From: Zooshikella sp050749885
GTDB lineage: Bacteria > Pseudomonadota > Gammaproteobacteria > Pseudomonadales > Zooshikellaceae
Direction: 5' to 3'
Length of the DNA: 64,000 bases
Assembly (NCBI RefSeq): GCF_050749885.1
Contig: NZ_JBOIUB010000011.1
Location: forward strand, 62,001 to 126,000
The notes beneath the pieces were generated by a model. The model saw only the letters and a list, made by a program, of their open reading frames with translations, was not told the origin of the DNA and searched no databases. Positions 36,889 through 45,333 of the stretch are shown here, one piece after another (the first letter of the stretch is position 1; each line of letters opens with the position of its first letter). A program made the translations under genes and the position numbers.

Positions 36889-37962
36889 CTATATACTCTT
36901 TAATGTCGCAAGTAGTGCGTCATGGCTAAAGTCAGATGTCACTATAGCCTTACCTACAGCTTCAAGAAGCACCAAGCGTAATGAGCCATCAACCACTTTT
37001 TTATCCACAGCCATATGTTTTAAAAAGTCTTCTGGCGTCATATCTTTTGGAGAAGTAACCGGTAATTTGGCCTGCTCTAATAAGCGCTGTAAAACTTCCA
37101 ACTCATTAGCATCTAGCCACCCTAAACGTATCGACAAATCCACTGCCATGAGCATACCTACAGCAACTGCTTCACCATGAAGCCAACTGCCATACCCTTC
37201 ATGAGTTTCTATTGCATGACCAAAGGTGTGTCCCAGGTTCAGAATTGCCCTTATACCACCTTCCCGTTCATCTTCAGCTACAACATCAGCCTTCGCTAAG
37301 CAAGAACGCTTGATAGCATAGCCAAGTGCAGTGTCATCACAAGCTAACAAGTCTTTTGTATGCATTTGCAGCCAGGCATAAAATGACTGATCACAAATCA
37401 ACCCGTACTTAATAACTTCTGCAATACCTGCTGATAGTTCACGAATAGGCAATGTCTTTAACGCTGCTGTATCCGCTAACACACAGCGTGGCTGATGAAA
37501 TGCCCCTATCATGTTTTTGCCTAACCTGTGGTTCACTCCCGTCTTCCCCCCCACAGAGGAATCAACCTGAGCCAGTAAGGTGGTTGGGATTTGAATGAAA
37601 TCAACTCCTCGTTGATAGGTTGCAGCGGCAAAGCCAACCATATCACCAATGACACCACCACCTAAAGCAATAAGCGTAGTCGTACGGTTATGTCGCTTTT
37701 CAAGCAACTGGTCAAAAATTAAATTGACGGTATCTAATGTTTTATAAGCTTCTCCATCTGGTAAAATCACAGTGTCTACCTGAAATGCACTCAGGGAAGC
37801 TTTCACTTTATTTAAATACAATGGAGCAACAGTTTCATTAGTCACTAACATTACCTGTCGACCACGAATATAGGGTGATAATAAATCAGGCTGCCCTAAT
37901 AAACCTGGACCAATGTGAATAGGATAACTCCGTTCACCTAACGCTACTTGTAAGGTTTGCAT
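36889..37962 (-). CDS. aroB: 3-dehydroquinate synthase
   Basis: Second step of the shikimate pathway: 3-deoxy-arabino-heptulosonate 7-phosphate to 3-dehydroquinate, using NAD+ and a divalent metal. With the ATG at 37962 the protein is 357 residues, near E. coli AroB (362), and starts MQTLQVALGERSYPIHIG as in homologues; an ATG 14 codons upstream has no ribosome site. Signatures: LPDGEAYKTLDT, ALGGGVIGDMVGFAAATYQRG, IPTTLLAQVDSSVGGKTGVN, GHTFGHAIE and HGEAVAVGM with metal-binding His and Glu. aroK, which normally precedes aroB, is not present upstream; about 620 non-coding bases are found instead. Confidence 0.95.
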   Translation of the reverse strand: MQTLQVALGERSYPIHIGPGLLGQPDLLSPYIRGRQVMLVTNETVAPLYLNKVKASLSAFQVDTVILPDGEAYKTLDTVNLIFDQLLEKRHNRTTTLIALGGGVIGDMVGFAAATYQRGVDFIQIPTTLLAQVDSSVGGKTGVNHRLGKNMIGAFHQPRCVLADTAALKTLPIRELSAGIAEVIKYGLICDQSFYAWLQMHTKDLLACDDTALGYAIKRSCLAKADVVAEDEREGGIRAILNLGHTFGHAIETHEGYGSWLHGEAVAVGMLMAVDLSIRLGWLDANELEVLQRLLEQAKLPVTSPKDMTPEDFLKHMAVDKKVVDGSLRLVLLEAVGKAIVTSDFSHDALLATLKSI

Positions 37963-38102
37963 AGATTCATTCCACCCTGTTTCGTTACACACTAAGCCAG
38001 CCATCTTAAAAGTGCATAATATACTCTCATAAAAAGTAACTAAAAGCTGATATCACAAACATGCCACACCAATGTCACTTTTCTGTAAAATTTATCTCTT
38101 AG

Positions 38103-38172
38103 TCTAATGATGTAGTTATTCTAGGTCATTACGAAAATGCCACTTTAGCCGCTGATTCAGCGGCTTCTTTCT
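38103..38172 (+). ncRNA. Candidate small RNA A ending at a terminator
   Basis: GCCGCTG (38148-38154) and CAGCGGC (38158-38164) form a stem with a 3-base loop followed by TTCTTTCTG. A TCTAAT -10 candidate at 38103-38108 would start an RNA of about 55 bases. There is no upstream plus-strand gene that this terminator could serve. Transcription is inferred only. Confidence 0.3.
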
Positions 38173-38381
38173 GCTCTACCAAACAAGCATACTTAATATT
38201 TTAGCTACATGATTCTAAATTAAATATTTAATACACTTGTCTTTTTTTCGCAACACTTTGTTATTAGGCTAAATTTATGTTGAGTACCCCCAAACATCAA
38301 GGGAAACACTCTTGAGATTGGTTAAGATAAGGTACTTAACACGCTTAACCTGACCTACAAAGGTAATAACAACAGTCAATG

Positions 38382-38484
38382 TCAACATACTACATCTTAA
38401 TGTGTATACATTAACTATCTTGTAAGTCAGGTTTTAAGACAGAAACTGCTATTGGCTTTAGCCGCAGAATGCGGCTTTCTTTTA
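38382..38484 (+). ncRNA. Candidate small RNA B ending at a terminator
   Basis: A promoter-like pair TCAACA (38382-38387), 17 bases, TATACA (38405-38410) is followed about 50 bases later by a GCCGCA (38461-38466), GAA, TGCGGC (38470-38475) stem and TTTCTTTTA. The terminator resembles that of candidate A (both begin CTTTAGCCGC). Could be a short RNA of about 65 bases. Inferred only. Confidence 0.35.
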
Positions 38485-38626
38485 CCTCGAATCAGCTTCC
38501 CCCTCTCAAACCTGCACAACATAGGCTTTCTTCTTTCCACCCAATGCAGGACTATAGAACTATAACCGTGCTCTGCAGATAATGAGTTATAGTTATACAA
38601 TAAAACAACATTTTATGGGGGTATGA

Positions 38627-39028
38627 ATGAGAGGCGCAGGTGGAACGAACGGAGGTATTGGACAGTTTTTAATTGGCCTTGGCATGATGTGTGCCGGCTT
38701 CTACATGTTGTTTAATGCCATTATGGTTAACTCCTCATTTAACATGGGTATGCGTCTTTATGGCCTTAACTTATTTGGAGGTCAATTTAATATTACCAGC
38801 GGCATGGTAATGGTACCCTTCATCTTCGGTATCGGTATGTTGTTCTATAATGCTAAAAATTTTATTGGCTGGTTACTAACCTTTGGTTCACTCACTGCCC
38901 TTATTTTTGGTGTTATTTCCTCAATACACTTCAGCATGCGTTCTATGACTGCTTTTGAATTAATTACTATTTTAGTACTTGCAATGGGAGGACTCGGTCT
39001 ATTTTTAAGGTCATTTAAAACACAATAA
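38627..39028 (+). CDS. Small four-helix membrane protein of unknown function
   Basis: A 133-residue product with four hydrophobic helices at about 9-28, 57-73, 80-100 and 108-128 and a Gly-rich start. The loop after helix 1 reads NSSFNMGMRLYGLNLFGG. The start has a GGGGG ribosome site six bases upstream of the ATG at 38627. Family not recognised with confidence, but it has the look of a conserved envelope protein of gammaproteobacteria. The gene stands between the hairpin-rich spacer and a convergent solute-binding protein gene. Confidence 0.7.
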   Translation: MRGAGGTNGGIGQFLIGLGMMCAGFYMLFNAIMVNSSFNMGMRLYGLNLFGGQFNITSGMVMVPFIFGIGMLFYNAKNFIGWLLTFGSLTALIFGVISSIHFSMRSMTAFELITILVLAMGGLGLFLRSFKTQ

Positions 39029-39109
39029 AATAATATATTATGCCTTTATCATGTTACATTTTCACTTATTTATTATTAATATCCCAATGAATTCATCAAA
39101 AAATGTCTT

Positions 39110-39883
39110 TCATTTTGGAGAGTAATAGCCTTTAAGCAACATATCATAATAGTTATTATAAGCCCCCTCATCAATAAGGATCTGTAACCCTTTATTAAAC
39201 AGTTTAAGTAAACGTTTAGAATTGGCTTTTTTTCTTAAAAAAAGTAAGTGATTGGTATTACTAAATAAAGGTTTATGGTTATATGTAACGATCTGTACTT
39301 GTTCTAGCGAAAAATTCTTATTCAAAATAGCATAACCAGAAACTGTTGCAGAAAGGAATAGATCTACTCGTCCTCTCAGTAACATTTTAAAATTTATCTC
39401 ATCAGAATTATTTACAACAACATTCAGTCTATTATCTTTCACTGCAATCCAGAACTCTGGGATGTAAGTATACCCTCGCGTTGCTCCAATTCTATATTTT
39501 TTAAGATCTTCAAAGTCATTCCATTGATTAAAACGAGTTGTTTTTAAATGAAAAAAAACAACTTCCTCTTCACCTAGCGAATTGCTGTAATAAAATAGTT
39601 TTTCTCGCTCTTTTGAGGGATACCAAAGAGAAGTTGCATCATAACCTCCCTTTTTGGCTTCACTATACGTTCTTGCCCAAGGCAAATAAGTGTATTCTAC
39701 GAAATAACCTTCTCTACTAAAAACTTCAGAAATAATATGATTCGCAAATCCACCTTTTTTAGAGTCTTTAGATGCCCAAGGTGGATACTCACCTGAAACA
39801 ATTTGCAGTACTTTATGCTCACTCTCTTCAGCATAAGAAAAACTACCGCCAATCAGCAACATTACAGCTAGCAGTCTTTTCAT
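39110..39883 (-). CDS. Periplasmic solute-binding protein, SBP_bac_3 family, orphan
   Basis: A 257-residue exported protein with signal peptide ending SYA (about residue 18). The amino-acid binding protein family 3 pattern is present: VSGEYPPWASKDSKKGGFANHIISEVF, YTYLPWARTYSEAKKGGYDATSLWYPSKER, the IGATRGYTY hinge, and VDLFLSATVSGY. No permease or ATPase gene is next to it, so it may feed a distant transporter or a sensor rather than transport. A TTG two codons upstream is the alternative start; ATG at 39883 is preferred. Single gene, convergent with the four-helix membrane protein gene. Confidence 0.85.
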   Translation of the reverse strand: MKRLLAVMLLIGGSFSYAEESEHKVLQIVSGEYPPWASKDSKKGGFANHIISEVFSREGYFVEYTYLPWARTYSEAKKGGYDATSLWYPSKEREKLFYYSNSLGEEEVVFFHLKTTRFNQWNDFEDLKKYRIGATRGYTYIPEFWIAVKDNRLNVVVNNSDEINFKMLLRGRVDLFLSATVSGYAILNKNFSLEQVQIVTYNHKPLFSNTNHLLFLRKKANSKRLLKLFNKGLQILIDEGAYNNYYDMLLKGYYSPK

Positions 39884-40017
39884 AAACAACCATTAACGTT
39901 TGGCCTAGCCTTTATCAACAAGCATAGCACCAAACGCTGTTTGTGTTTATAGAGGGACTAGTCCGTTAAGTTTAGAGTCTTATCCACTGCCACTAATCTG
40001 CACTTCATGAATCATGC

Positions 40018-40183
40018 TAGGGCCTGTTAACACTGTTTGAATATCACTGTTATGACCCTTCGGGCCGTGATTTTTTTCCACCTAGCGGTGTTACACTTCA
40101 TTTATGTAGAATGACTACACGGCATTCCCTGTTCCTTGCTAGGCGAAAAAATAGTCTACGGCAGTGGTGGCTAACAGGCCCTA
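40018..40183. mobile_element. MITE-like element, 162 bp, with TA flanks
   Basis: GGGCCTGTTA at 40020-40029 and its reverse complement TAACAGGCCC at 40172-40181 are perfect terminal inverted repeats, each flanked by TA, which could be the target duplication of an IS630/Tc1-mariner type or a CTAR-type (IS5-like) insertion. A second inner inverted pair (TTTTTTTCCACCTAGCG at 40071-40087, GCTAGGCGAAAAAATAG at 40138-40154) makes most of the element fold as one long hairpin. It carries no gene. A matching single end lies at 24619-24633. It would need a transposase elsewhere. Confidence 0.65.
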
Positions 40184-40244
40184 AGTGCTAGCGAAATAAT
40201 AAGAATATTCAAGGCAAAGGGTATCCATAGCAGAAAATTTCACA

Positions 40245-40943
40245 TTAGTTAGCTAGTTTAGGAAGGAATGAAATATCAACATAGTATTTCTTAGGATTAT
40301 CTTTTTCGATAAATACTGTTATTTCTTCCTGCGAAATATGATCAGAAGGATCAAACCAAATATTCTCACTCTTAAATAAATGTAATTCATTCGTTGCTGG
40401 GTTTTTCCACTGAGCATAAATTTGGTAAGGGTTACGACCATTTACGCTGAGCGAGCCATTAATTTCAGCACTCTGAAATACTGCTTTTACTGGATATCCT
40501 CTCTCTAACAAATACTTTCTCTTTTTATTTTTTAAACCACCGAAGAGAATTATTAAGAAGCCAACCAAGAAAAAAACAGCGCCCATACCTCCTAAAATAG
40601 TTGAAAGCCCCCACAACGAGAAAAAACTATTAATTTCAGCCTTATCAGGGTATGACTCTAAGTAAAGTACTTCAACAGCATCTCCTCTTGAATAGCTTGG
40701 AGGATTACTTCCTGTTGAAGATGTGAACTCAATCAAATCACCTTCTTTGGTTTTAAACTCAACAACAGGCCTATAACTAATAGAATCACTAGATCTTGAG
40801 CTAATCAATTCAACTACAGTACCATTAGTATGGATTGCTTCAGCTACAAAATCATGAGAATTTTTATACGCAAAAAATGCCCCCACAAGCATAGCAAGAC
40901 CAATTATTGTGAATAAATACTTTACCACAGAAATAACTTTCAC
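40245..40943 (-). CDS. DUF3592-domain membrane protein
   Basis: A 232-residue product with an N-terminal helix (about 7-26), a roughly 85-residue beta domain, and a second helix (about 113-135), followed by a cytoplasmic beta-rich tail of about 95 residues. The domain has GTVVELISSRSSDSISYRPVVEFKTKEGDLIEF, SRGDAVEVLYLESYPDKAEIN, the DUF3592 signature of 'RP-V-x-F, then G-D-x-V-x-V-x-Y-x-x-x-P-x-x-A-x-I'. The tail repeats a second related beta pattern. Function unknown. Adjacent to the MITE-like element on one side. Confidence 0.85.
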   Translation of the reverse strand: MKVISVVKYLFTIIGLAMLVGAFFAYKNSHDFVAEAIHTNGTVVELISSRSSDSISYRPVVEFKTKEGDLIEFTSSTGSNPPSYSRGDAVEVLYLESYPDKAEINSFFSLWGLSTILGGMGAVFFLVGFLIILFGGLKNKKRKYLLERGYPVKAVFQSAEINGSLSVNGRNPYQIYAQWKNPATNELHLFKSENIWFDPSDHISQEEITVFIEKDNPKKYYVDISFLPKLAN

Positions 40944-41298
40944 GGACTACTCCAACCAGATAAAACTTCAGTAAAAGGTGTATACAACAAATGTAGACAT
41001 AACAATTACTATATCTCCATAACGAAGCTCTTTTAGGCGCAGCCATCAAGCAATGAAGCCGATCCAACTTATATTAATAAGAGACAGGGATGGCAGTTAA
41101 ATGCTCCTGCATAAACTGCATCCCTGGTCAAGAACGATGGCAACAAACCCTAAAAATGATTCGTGAAGGGTATAGTGTTTATATTATAGACAACAGACCT
41201 AGGTGAAAGTTAAAATACAGTCACAAGACAACAATTAGTAACGAAACTCCAAAATATTATTTCAGTACTTCTTGAACATTTGACCAGAGGAATACCGT
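40944..41298. other. Divergent intergenic region with a repeat-like hairpin
   Basis: No gene. Contains the hairpin at 41085-41126 and an AGAGGA ribosome site for the following TTG-started gene at 41286-41291. Confidence 0.5.
41085..41126. repeat. Imperfect hairpin with AGGGATG/CATCCCT arms
   Basis: CAGGGATGGCAGTT (41085-41098) and AACTGCATCCCTG (41114-41126) pair with one bulged G around a 15-base loop. There is no T tract, so a terminator is unlikely. AGGGATG-type hairpins of this kind occur as scattered intergenic repeats in marine gammaproteobacteria; that link is from memory and unverified. Confidence 0.4.
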
Positions 41299-42585
41299 TT
41301 GAATATTCTAATCACTGGCGCCGCAGGTTTCATTGGTAGCGCCATTGTTGAATTGCTGCTTCAAGAAGGTCACTCAGTTAAAGCCTGCGCCAGAAATCCT
41401 CACAACTTACCACGCCATCCAAACTTAAAAGTCGCCTCAATAGACTTTTCTGCTCACCTCGCGGTTGAAGACTGGCTTCCACATATTCAACAAATTGATG
41501 CGGTTATAAACTGTGCAGGTATTCTTACTGAACGCTATTGTGGCGAATTTTCCCAACTTCATTTTCAAAGCCCTAAAGCGCTTGCTGAAGCCTGTGTACA
41601 GCAAGGCATTACGCGATTCATTCAACTATCAGCCTTAGGGAAACCTAAAGATGGCGAATTTATAAAAAGTAAACACCAGTTTGATGATTACCTGTATCAA
41701 TACTTCCCTAGTGCTGTCATTGTCAGGCCATCAGTCGTATTTTCCTGTAGCGGCTCATATGGTGGTACATCCCTTTTAAGAGCCATTGCCAGTTTACCTA
41801 TAATTCCTCTTGTTAATAATGGTCAACAACAGCTTCAGCCTATTCTTTTAGAGGACCTTGCACAGACTGTTTTAAAGCTGCTCATCTATAATGGCAGCAG
41901 ACAAACATTTTATCCCGCTGGACCAGACGTGCTAACAATTAAAGAATTTATTTTATTGATTCGACAATGGCTAAAGTGGAAGCCCCCATTATGGCTTAAC
42001 ATACCCAGTAACATTTTTACTAAATTAATAAAAGTTAATAATAAATTAAATATTGTGCCTTTTAATAGCACGCTGTTAAAAATGCTTGAACATGGCAATA
42101 TCATTCCATCAAAAGAATCCCAAGTTTTGGTAGATACACTGCACTTCCAGCCTAAGTCACTAAAAGATACATTAATGAGTTCAGCTAGTTTTGTTCAGGA
42201 CCGCTGGCACGCGAAGCTGTATTGGGTTAAACCCATTTTATTTACATTGATCAGTTTTATCTGGATCCTTTCAGCTATTGCAGGGTTTACAGCAACTCCA
42301 GAGCAATATTCACCTATTTTAAATGCTATAAACATACCTTACAGCACTCAAGCACCTTTGGTTTTATCAAGTAGCATTTTAGACCTCACATTAGCTATTC
42401 TCTTTATCCTACGCTGGCAACCTAAACTTATACTCTGTCTAATGCTGTTATCTGTTCTTAGTTACACTTTGGTTTTAGGCGTTTTGGCTCCCTTTACCTG
42501 GTTGGATCCTTTAGGAGGATTACTCAAAAACCTAGCAGTAATATCTTCTCTCTGGGTATATTGGATAATAACAGACAGTCGTTGA
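41299..42585 (+). CDS. SDR NAD(P)-binding protein with C-terminal DoxX-like membrane domain
   Basis: A 428-residue fusion. The N-terminal half is an atypical short-chain dehydrogenase/NAD(P)-dependent epimerase with the glycine loop TGAAGFIGSAIV (residues 6-17), VINCAGI near 70, and an AVIVRPSVVFSCSG stretch; no Tyr-x-x-x-Lys catalytic pair of the usual kind is obvious. The C-terminal about 130 residues (from about 305) form four membrane helices of the DoxX-like type. The start is TTG at 41299, with AGAGGA seven bases upstream, giving the expected MNILITGA opening. The next gene starts 11 bases later and is also a membrane protein; the pair probably acts together. Substrate unknown. Confidence 0.82.
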   Translation: MNILITGAAGFIGSAIVELLLQEGHSVKACARNPHNLPRHPNLKVASIDFSAHLAVEDWLPHIQQIDAVINCAGILTERYCGEFSQLHFQSPKALAEACVQQGITRFIQLSALGKPKDGEFIKSKHQFDDYLYQYFPSAVIVRPSVVFSCSGSYGGTSLLRAIASLPIIPLVNNGQQQLQPILLEDLAQTVLKLLIYNGSRQTFYPAGPDVLTIKEFILLIRQWLKWKPPLWLNIPSNIFTKLIKVNNKLNIVPFNSTLLKMLEHGNIIPSKESQVLVDTLHFQPKSLKDTLMSSASFVQDRWHAKLYWVKPILFTLISFIWILSAIAGFTATPEQYSPILNAINIPYSTQAPLVLSSSILDLTLAILFILRWQPKLILCLMLLSVLSYTLVLGVLAPFTWLDPLGGLLKNLAVISSLWVYWIITDSR

Positions 42586-42596
42586 AATAAGTCACT

Positions 42597-43073
42597 ATGG
42601 TTGAATATTACCTATTGCTAAAATTAGTACATATACTCTCTTCAACACTGTTGTTTGGCACAGGGTTAGGCACAGCGTTTTATATGTGGCGTGCTGATCG
42701 TAGTCATAACCTCAACACTATTGCTCTTACCAGTAAAAACGTCGTGTTAGCTGATTGGTTATTCACCACGCCTGCAGTCATTATTCAGCCTGTCACTGGC
42801 TTGTTAATGTTAACTGGTGTGGGCATTCCTTTAACAACATCATGGGTTCTTACCAGCCTACTTTTATATATAGTAACAGGACTTTGTTGGTTACCAGTTG
42901 TGTATATTCAAATAAAAGTAGCACAGTTAGCTGCAACCGCACTAGAGCAACATAGCCCCCTACCTAAAACCTACCGTAAACTTATGACGTACTGGTATAG
43001 TCTAGGTTGGCCCGCATTTATTAGTGTTATTATTATTTTCTACCTAATGGTTTTTAAACCCGATTTATGGTGA
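42597..43073 (+). CDS. DUF2269 family membrane protein
   Basis: A 158-residue protein with four hydrophobic helices at about 6-27, 50-71, 80-103 and 134-153. Typical DUF2269 features are the KLVHILSSTLLFGTGLGTAFYMW first helix and WLFTTPAVIIQPVTGLLML, with His and Trp residues in the membrane that could bind a cofactor; that is conjecture. It begins 11 bases after the SDR-DoxX gene and is surely co-transcribed with it. Function of the family is not known. Confidence 0.85.
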   Translation: MVEYYLLLKLVHILSSTLLFGTGLGTAFYMWRADRSHNLNTIALTSKNVVLADWLFTTPAVIIQPVTGLLMLTGVGIPLTTSWVLTSLLLYIVTGLCWLPVVYIQIKVAQLAATALEQHSPLPKTYRKLMTYWYSLGWPAFISVIIIFYLMVFKPDLW

Positions 43074-43587
43074 TGACATCTAATCCCCTTCATAAACACG
43101 CTTTTACTTTAAGCTCATCAGAAATATAACACACAGTAAAAAGCTATACTTACCGCATTAAATATTGATAAGTATTAATAGCTTTTTACATGCTAATAGA
43201 TTTCCAAATACTCCTTAATTAATACTTAAACCCAAAGTGATTGTTTGTTTTTTATACGCCACATATTTCATTCATTAATAACAATTCCACTCAAAAGCGT
43301 ATCATATTGATCATACCAGTTAGATTGCTTACTAAACATCATTATTCAAAAAAATAAAATAAACAATAATTACATAATCGTCATTAACTATTACAAATAA
43401 TGTTCATCACAGCCTAGCAAATACCTTTTTCAAAAAATAAGTCTCCTCTCCCCTTTAAATACAATACAGTTTTTAAATTGAAACACTAATTGCCAATAAT
43501 TTTTAGCCTACTGACTTTTGGCAACCCCATATCTATTAAAAATGATTCTCAATTATATTTAAACATTAATTTATAGAGGCTTTAAAT
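43074..43587. other. AT-rich intergenic region
   Basis: About 510 bases, strongly AT-rich, no gene or clear structure. It probably contains the promoter of the PEP-CTERM gene that follows; several TATAAT-like words exist but none can be chosen. Confidence 0.4.
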
Positions 43588-44583
43588 ATGAAGCTAAACA
43601 TATTACATAATATATACGCAGGTCTAATTGGTTTACCTGTTTTACTAGCATGCTCTTTTAGTGTTAATGCTGTCCCCCTAGACTGTGCTGGAGGATGTAG
43701 TGTATCTGCTATTGACCCAATAGATGGGTCTGAACATATTATAAGGTACAGTGCTACAGCACCTAGTATTATTGATGATGGCTTCAGCTTTAAAGCAAAA
43801 ATGCCTGGTGGTTTAACTGAGTGGAGTGTTGATGCTCAAAATGTTCTATTTTCTCAAGCCTCTTTTTACCGGATTGGTGCTGCGGGAGGCGAAATCAACC
43901 CAAGCAATAACTTTAATTTTGACGATTTTATGTCCACCGAAGATCAGGATGAAAAAGTAATACACGTTGTGTGGGATGGTGATACTTCCAGTCTTCGTAT
44001 TGAAGAAATTTATCGTTTACAAACATCAAATGATGCAGGACGTATTTCTCAAGTGGGCAAGGACATCATTATTACAAATAAGACTGGTAGCCCTATAGAT
44101 TTAGACTGGTTCGAGTATACTGACTTAGATATTCATGATTTTTTTGATGACAAAGTCGTACATCGCACTCATGCCGGCGTGGATGTGATTGATCAAGTAA
44201 ACTACGATACTAACTCAATCGTCACCACCCAAGCTTGGAGCACTATGCAAGATGGTGTTTTTATATTCACCCAACCCACCGCTTTTGACTTGGACATCTT
44301 TGGTGGAAAATTAGTTGAGTTTGGTGGGCCAGTCACATTACTCGATGAATTACTGGATAACCTTCCAACAGCGCTTGATAGCTCACCAGAAGCGCTAGGC
44401 TTACCCGGAGGAGCAGACCTTATTTTTGGGTTACAATACAGTTTTGAAGATGTCATAGATTCTGTTGTTATAAGAACAAATATGACACTTCTCCCTGTAC
44501 CAGAGCCATCATTGATTACGCTATTTTTATTTGGCCTGCCTTTAATAGCCAAAAAACGTAAATCAAAAGTTATTTCTGGCTAA
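43588..44583 (+). CDS. PEP-CTERM sorting-signal protein, unknown function
   Basis: A 331-residue secreted protein. Signal peptide at about 1-29 (ending VNA), then a beta-rich acidic body with GGINPSNNF-like turns and many aromatic residues, and a PEP-CTERM tail: VPEPSLITLFLFGLPLIA followed by KKRKSK. Two Cys near the mature N-terminus (DCAGGCS) may pair. GAGG lies upstream of the ATG at 43588. No enzymatic motif is seen. It would be anchored or processed by an exosortase encoded elsewhere. A shared terminator separates it from the convergent gene. Confidence 0.78.
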   Translation: MKLNILHNIYAGLIGLPVLLACSFSVNAVPLDCAGGCSVSAIDPIDGSEHIIRYSATAPSIIDDGFSFKAKMPGGLTEWSVDAQNVLFSQASFYRIGAAGGEINPSNNFNFDDFMSTEDQDEKVIHVVWDGDTSSLRIEEIYRLQTSNDAGRISQVGKDIIITNKTGSPIDLDWFEYTDLDIHDFFDDKVVHRTHAGVDVIDQVNYDTNSIVTTQAWSTMQDGVFIFTQPTAFDLDIFGGKLVEFGGPVTLLDELLDNLPTALDSSPEALGLPGGADLIFGLQYSFEDVIDSVVIRTNMTLLPVPEPSLITLFLFGLPLIAKKRKSKVISG

Positions 44584-44604
44584 GACTTATTAATTAAATC
44601 AAGT

Positions 44605-44638
44605 AATAATGCTATCTGCAAATTCAGGTAGCATTATT
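44605..44638. terminator. Bidirectional terminator between convergent genes
   Basis: AATAATGCTA (44605-44614) pairs with TAGCATTATT (44629-44638), and the inner TCTG/CAGG extend the stem to 14 pairs (one wobble) around a 6-base loop. It lies between stop codons at 44583 and 44640, ending both transcripts. Confidence 0.75.
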
Positions 44639-44639
44639 A

Positions 44640-45089
44640 TCAGTTTCCAAACCCAGCAATAACCATTTCTTCCCGCTGGGTAAACTTAAATTCCACACGT
44701 GTAGAATTTCCACTGAACCGAGGCACATTTGAAAGTGCTTCAGGGTTAGTAATATCAAGTGTTGTACATCCTGGCAGATTATAGGTGCTTGTTTCATCTC
44801 CAGATGGCGTACACAAGGTTCGTGAAATAGGCACTATGCTGCTTGAGCCACCACGCAAAGTTACATTTACTCGGCTACCATCGATATTCTCACTGTGAGT
44901 ATGAAAAAAGAAGCCTCCACTTGCAACATTCATGCTGGTTAAGCTCGGTACACCTTGACCAGTAATGCGCTTAAAAAAATCTATCGCTGTCATTAAGTTT
45001 GCAGGTTCAACAAAATATACTCGACAGCTTGTCCCAGAGGGTGTTGCTATATCTATTAGGCTATTTACAGCGTCCTGATTAATTGGCAT
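44640..45089 (-). CDS. Unknown protein, 149 residues
   Basis: Not recognised. No signal peptide or membrane segment. It opens MPINQDAVNSLIDIATPSGTS, with three Cys (one at about 22, two near 110-125) and a Ser/Thr/Gly-rich mid-section that reads as beta strands (FFFHTHSENIDGSRVNVTLRGGSS). The start has GGAATAAGG just upstream, a fair ribosome site. The end abuts the shared terminator. A cytoplasmic or non-classically secreted beta protein is possible. It may be functionally unrelated to its PEP-CTERM neighbour, with which it only shares a terminator. Confidence 0.6.
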   Translation of the reverse strand: MPINQDAVNSLIDIATPSGTSCRVYFVEPANLMTAIDFFKRITGQGVPSLTSMNVASGGFFFHTHSENIDGSRVNVTLRGGSSSIVPISRTLCTPSGDETSTYNLPGCTTLDITNPEALSNVPRFSGNSTRVEFKFTQREEMVIAGFGN

Positions 45090-45273
45090 ACCTTATTCCT
45101 GACCTATCCCTAACATTGATTTTTATACTCACTTTATTGTGGATAAATTTTCAACAATAAAACATTTATGACCTTTCCATCAGCAAAAATAGTGCATTAG
45201 CTAATTGACAAAGCTCACATTTTAGCAAAATTAATTTCAATTAAATCACTGTTAGCAATAAGTAAGAATATAG

Positions 45274-45293
45274 GAGCCTCTCGTCTTAGGCTC
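45274..45293. terminator. Hairpin after the CatB-like gene
   Basis: GAGCCT (45274-45279) and AGGCTC (45288-45293) pair around 8 bases, about 40 bases after the minus-strand stop at 45334. No T tract, so weak. Confidence 0.3.
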
Positions 45294-45333
45294 TTAGCTT
45301 GATAGGTAAATAACAGATATTTAGGAGGAAAAA

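Larger units (their letters stand above)
37963..38626. other. Intergenic region with two plus-strand terminator-like hairpins
   Basis: No protein gene and no trace of aroK. The hairpins at 38148-38164 and 38461-38475 have near-identical sequences and each is followed by a T-rich tract on the plus strand, although no plus-strand gene lies before them. Candidate promoters are a TCTAAT -10 at 38103-38108 and a TCAACA/17/TATACA pair at 38382-38410. Confidence 0.5.

Noticed and set aside
38004..38626. Possible remnant of aroK before aroB
   Set aside because: No shikimate kinase motif such as a GxxGxGKS P-loop in any frame of this stretch.
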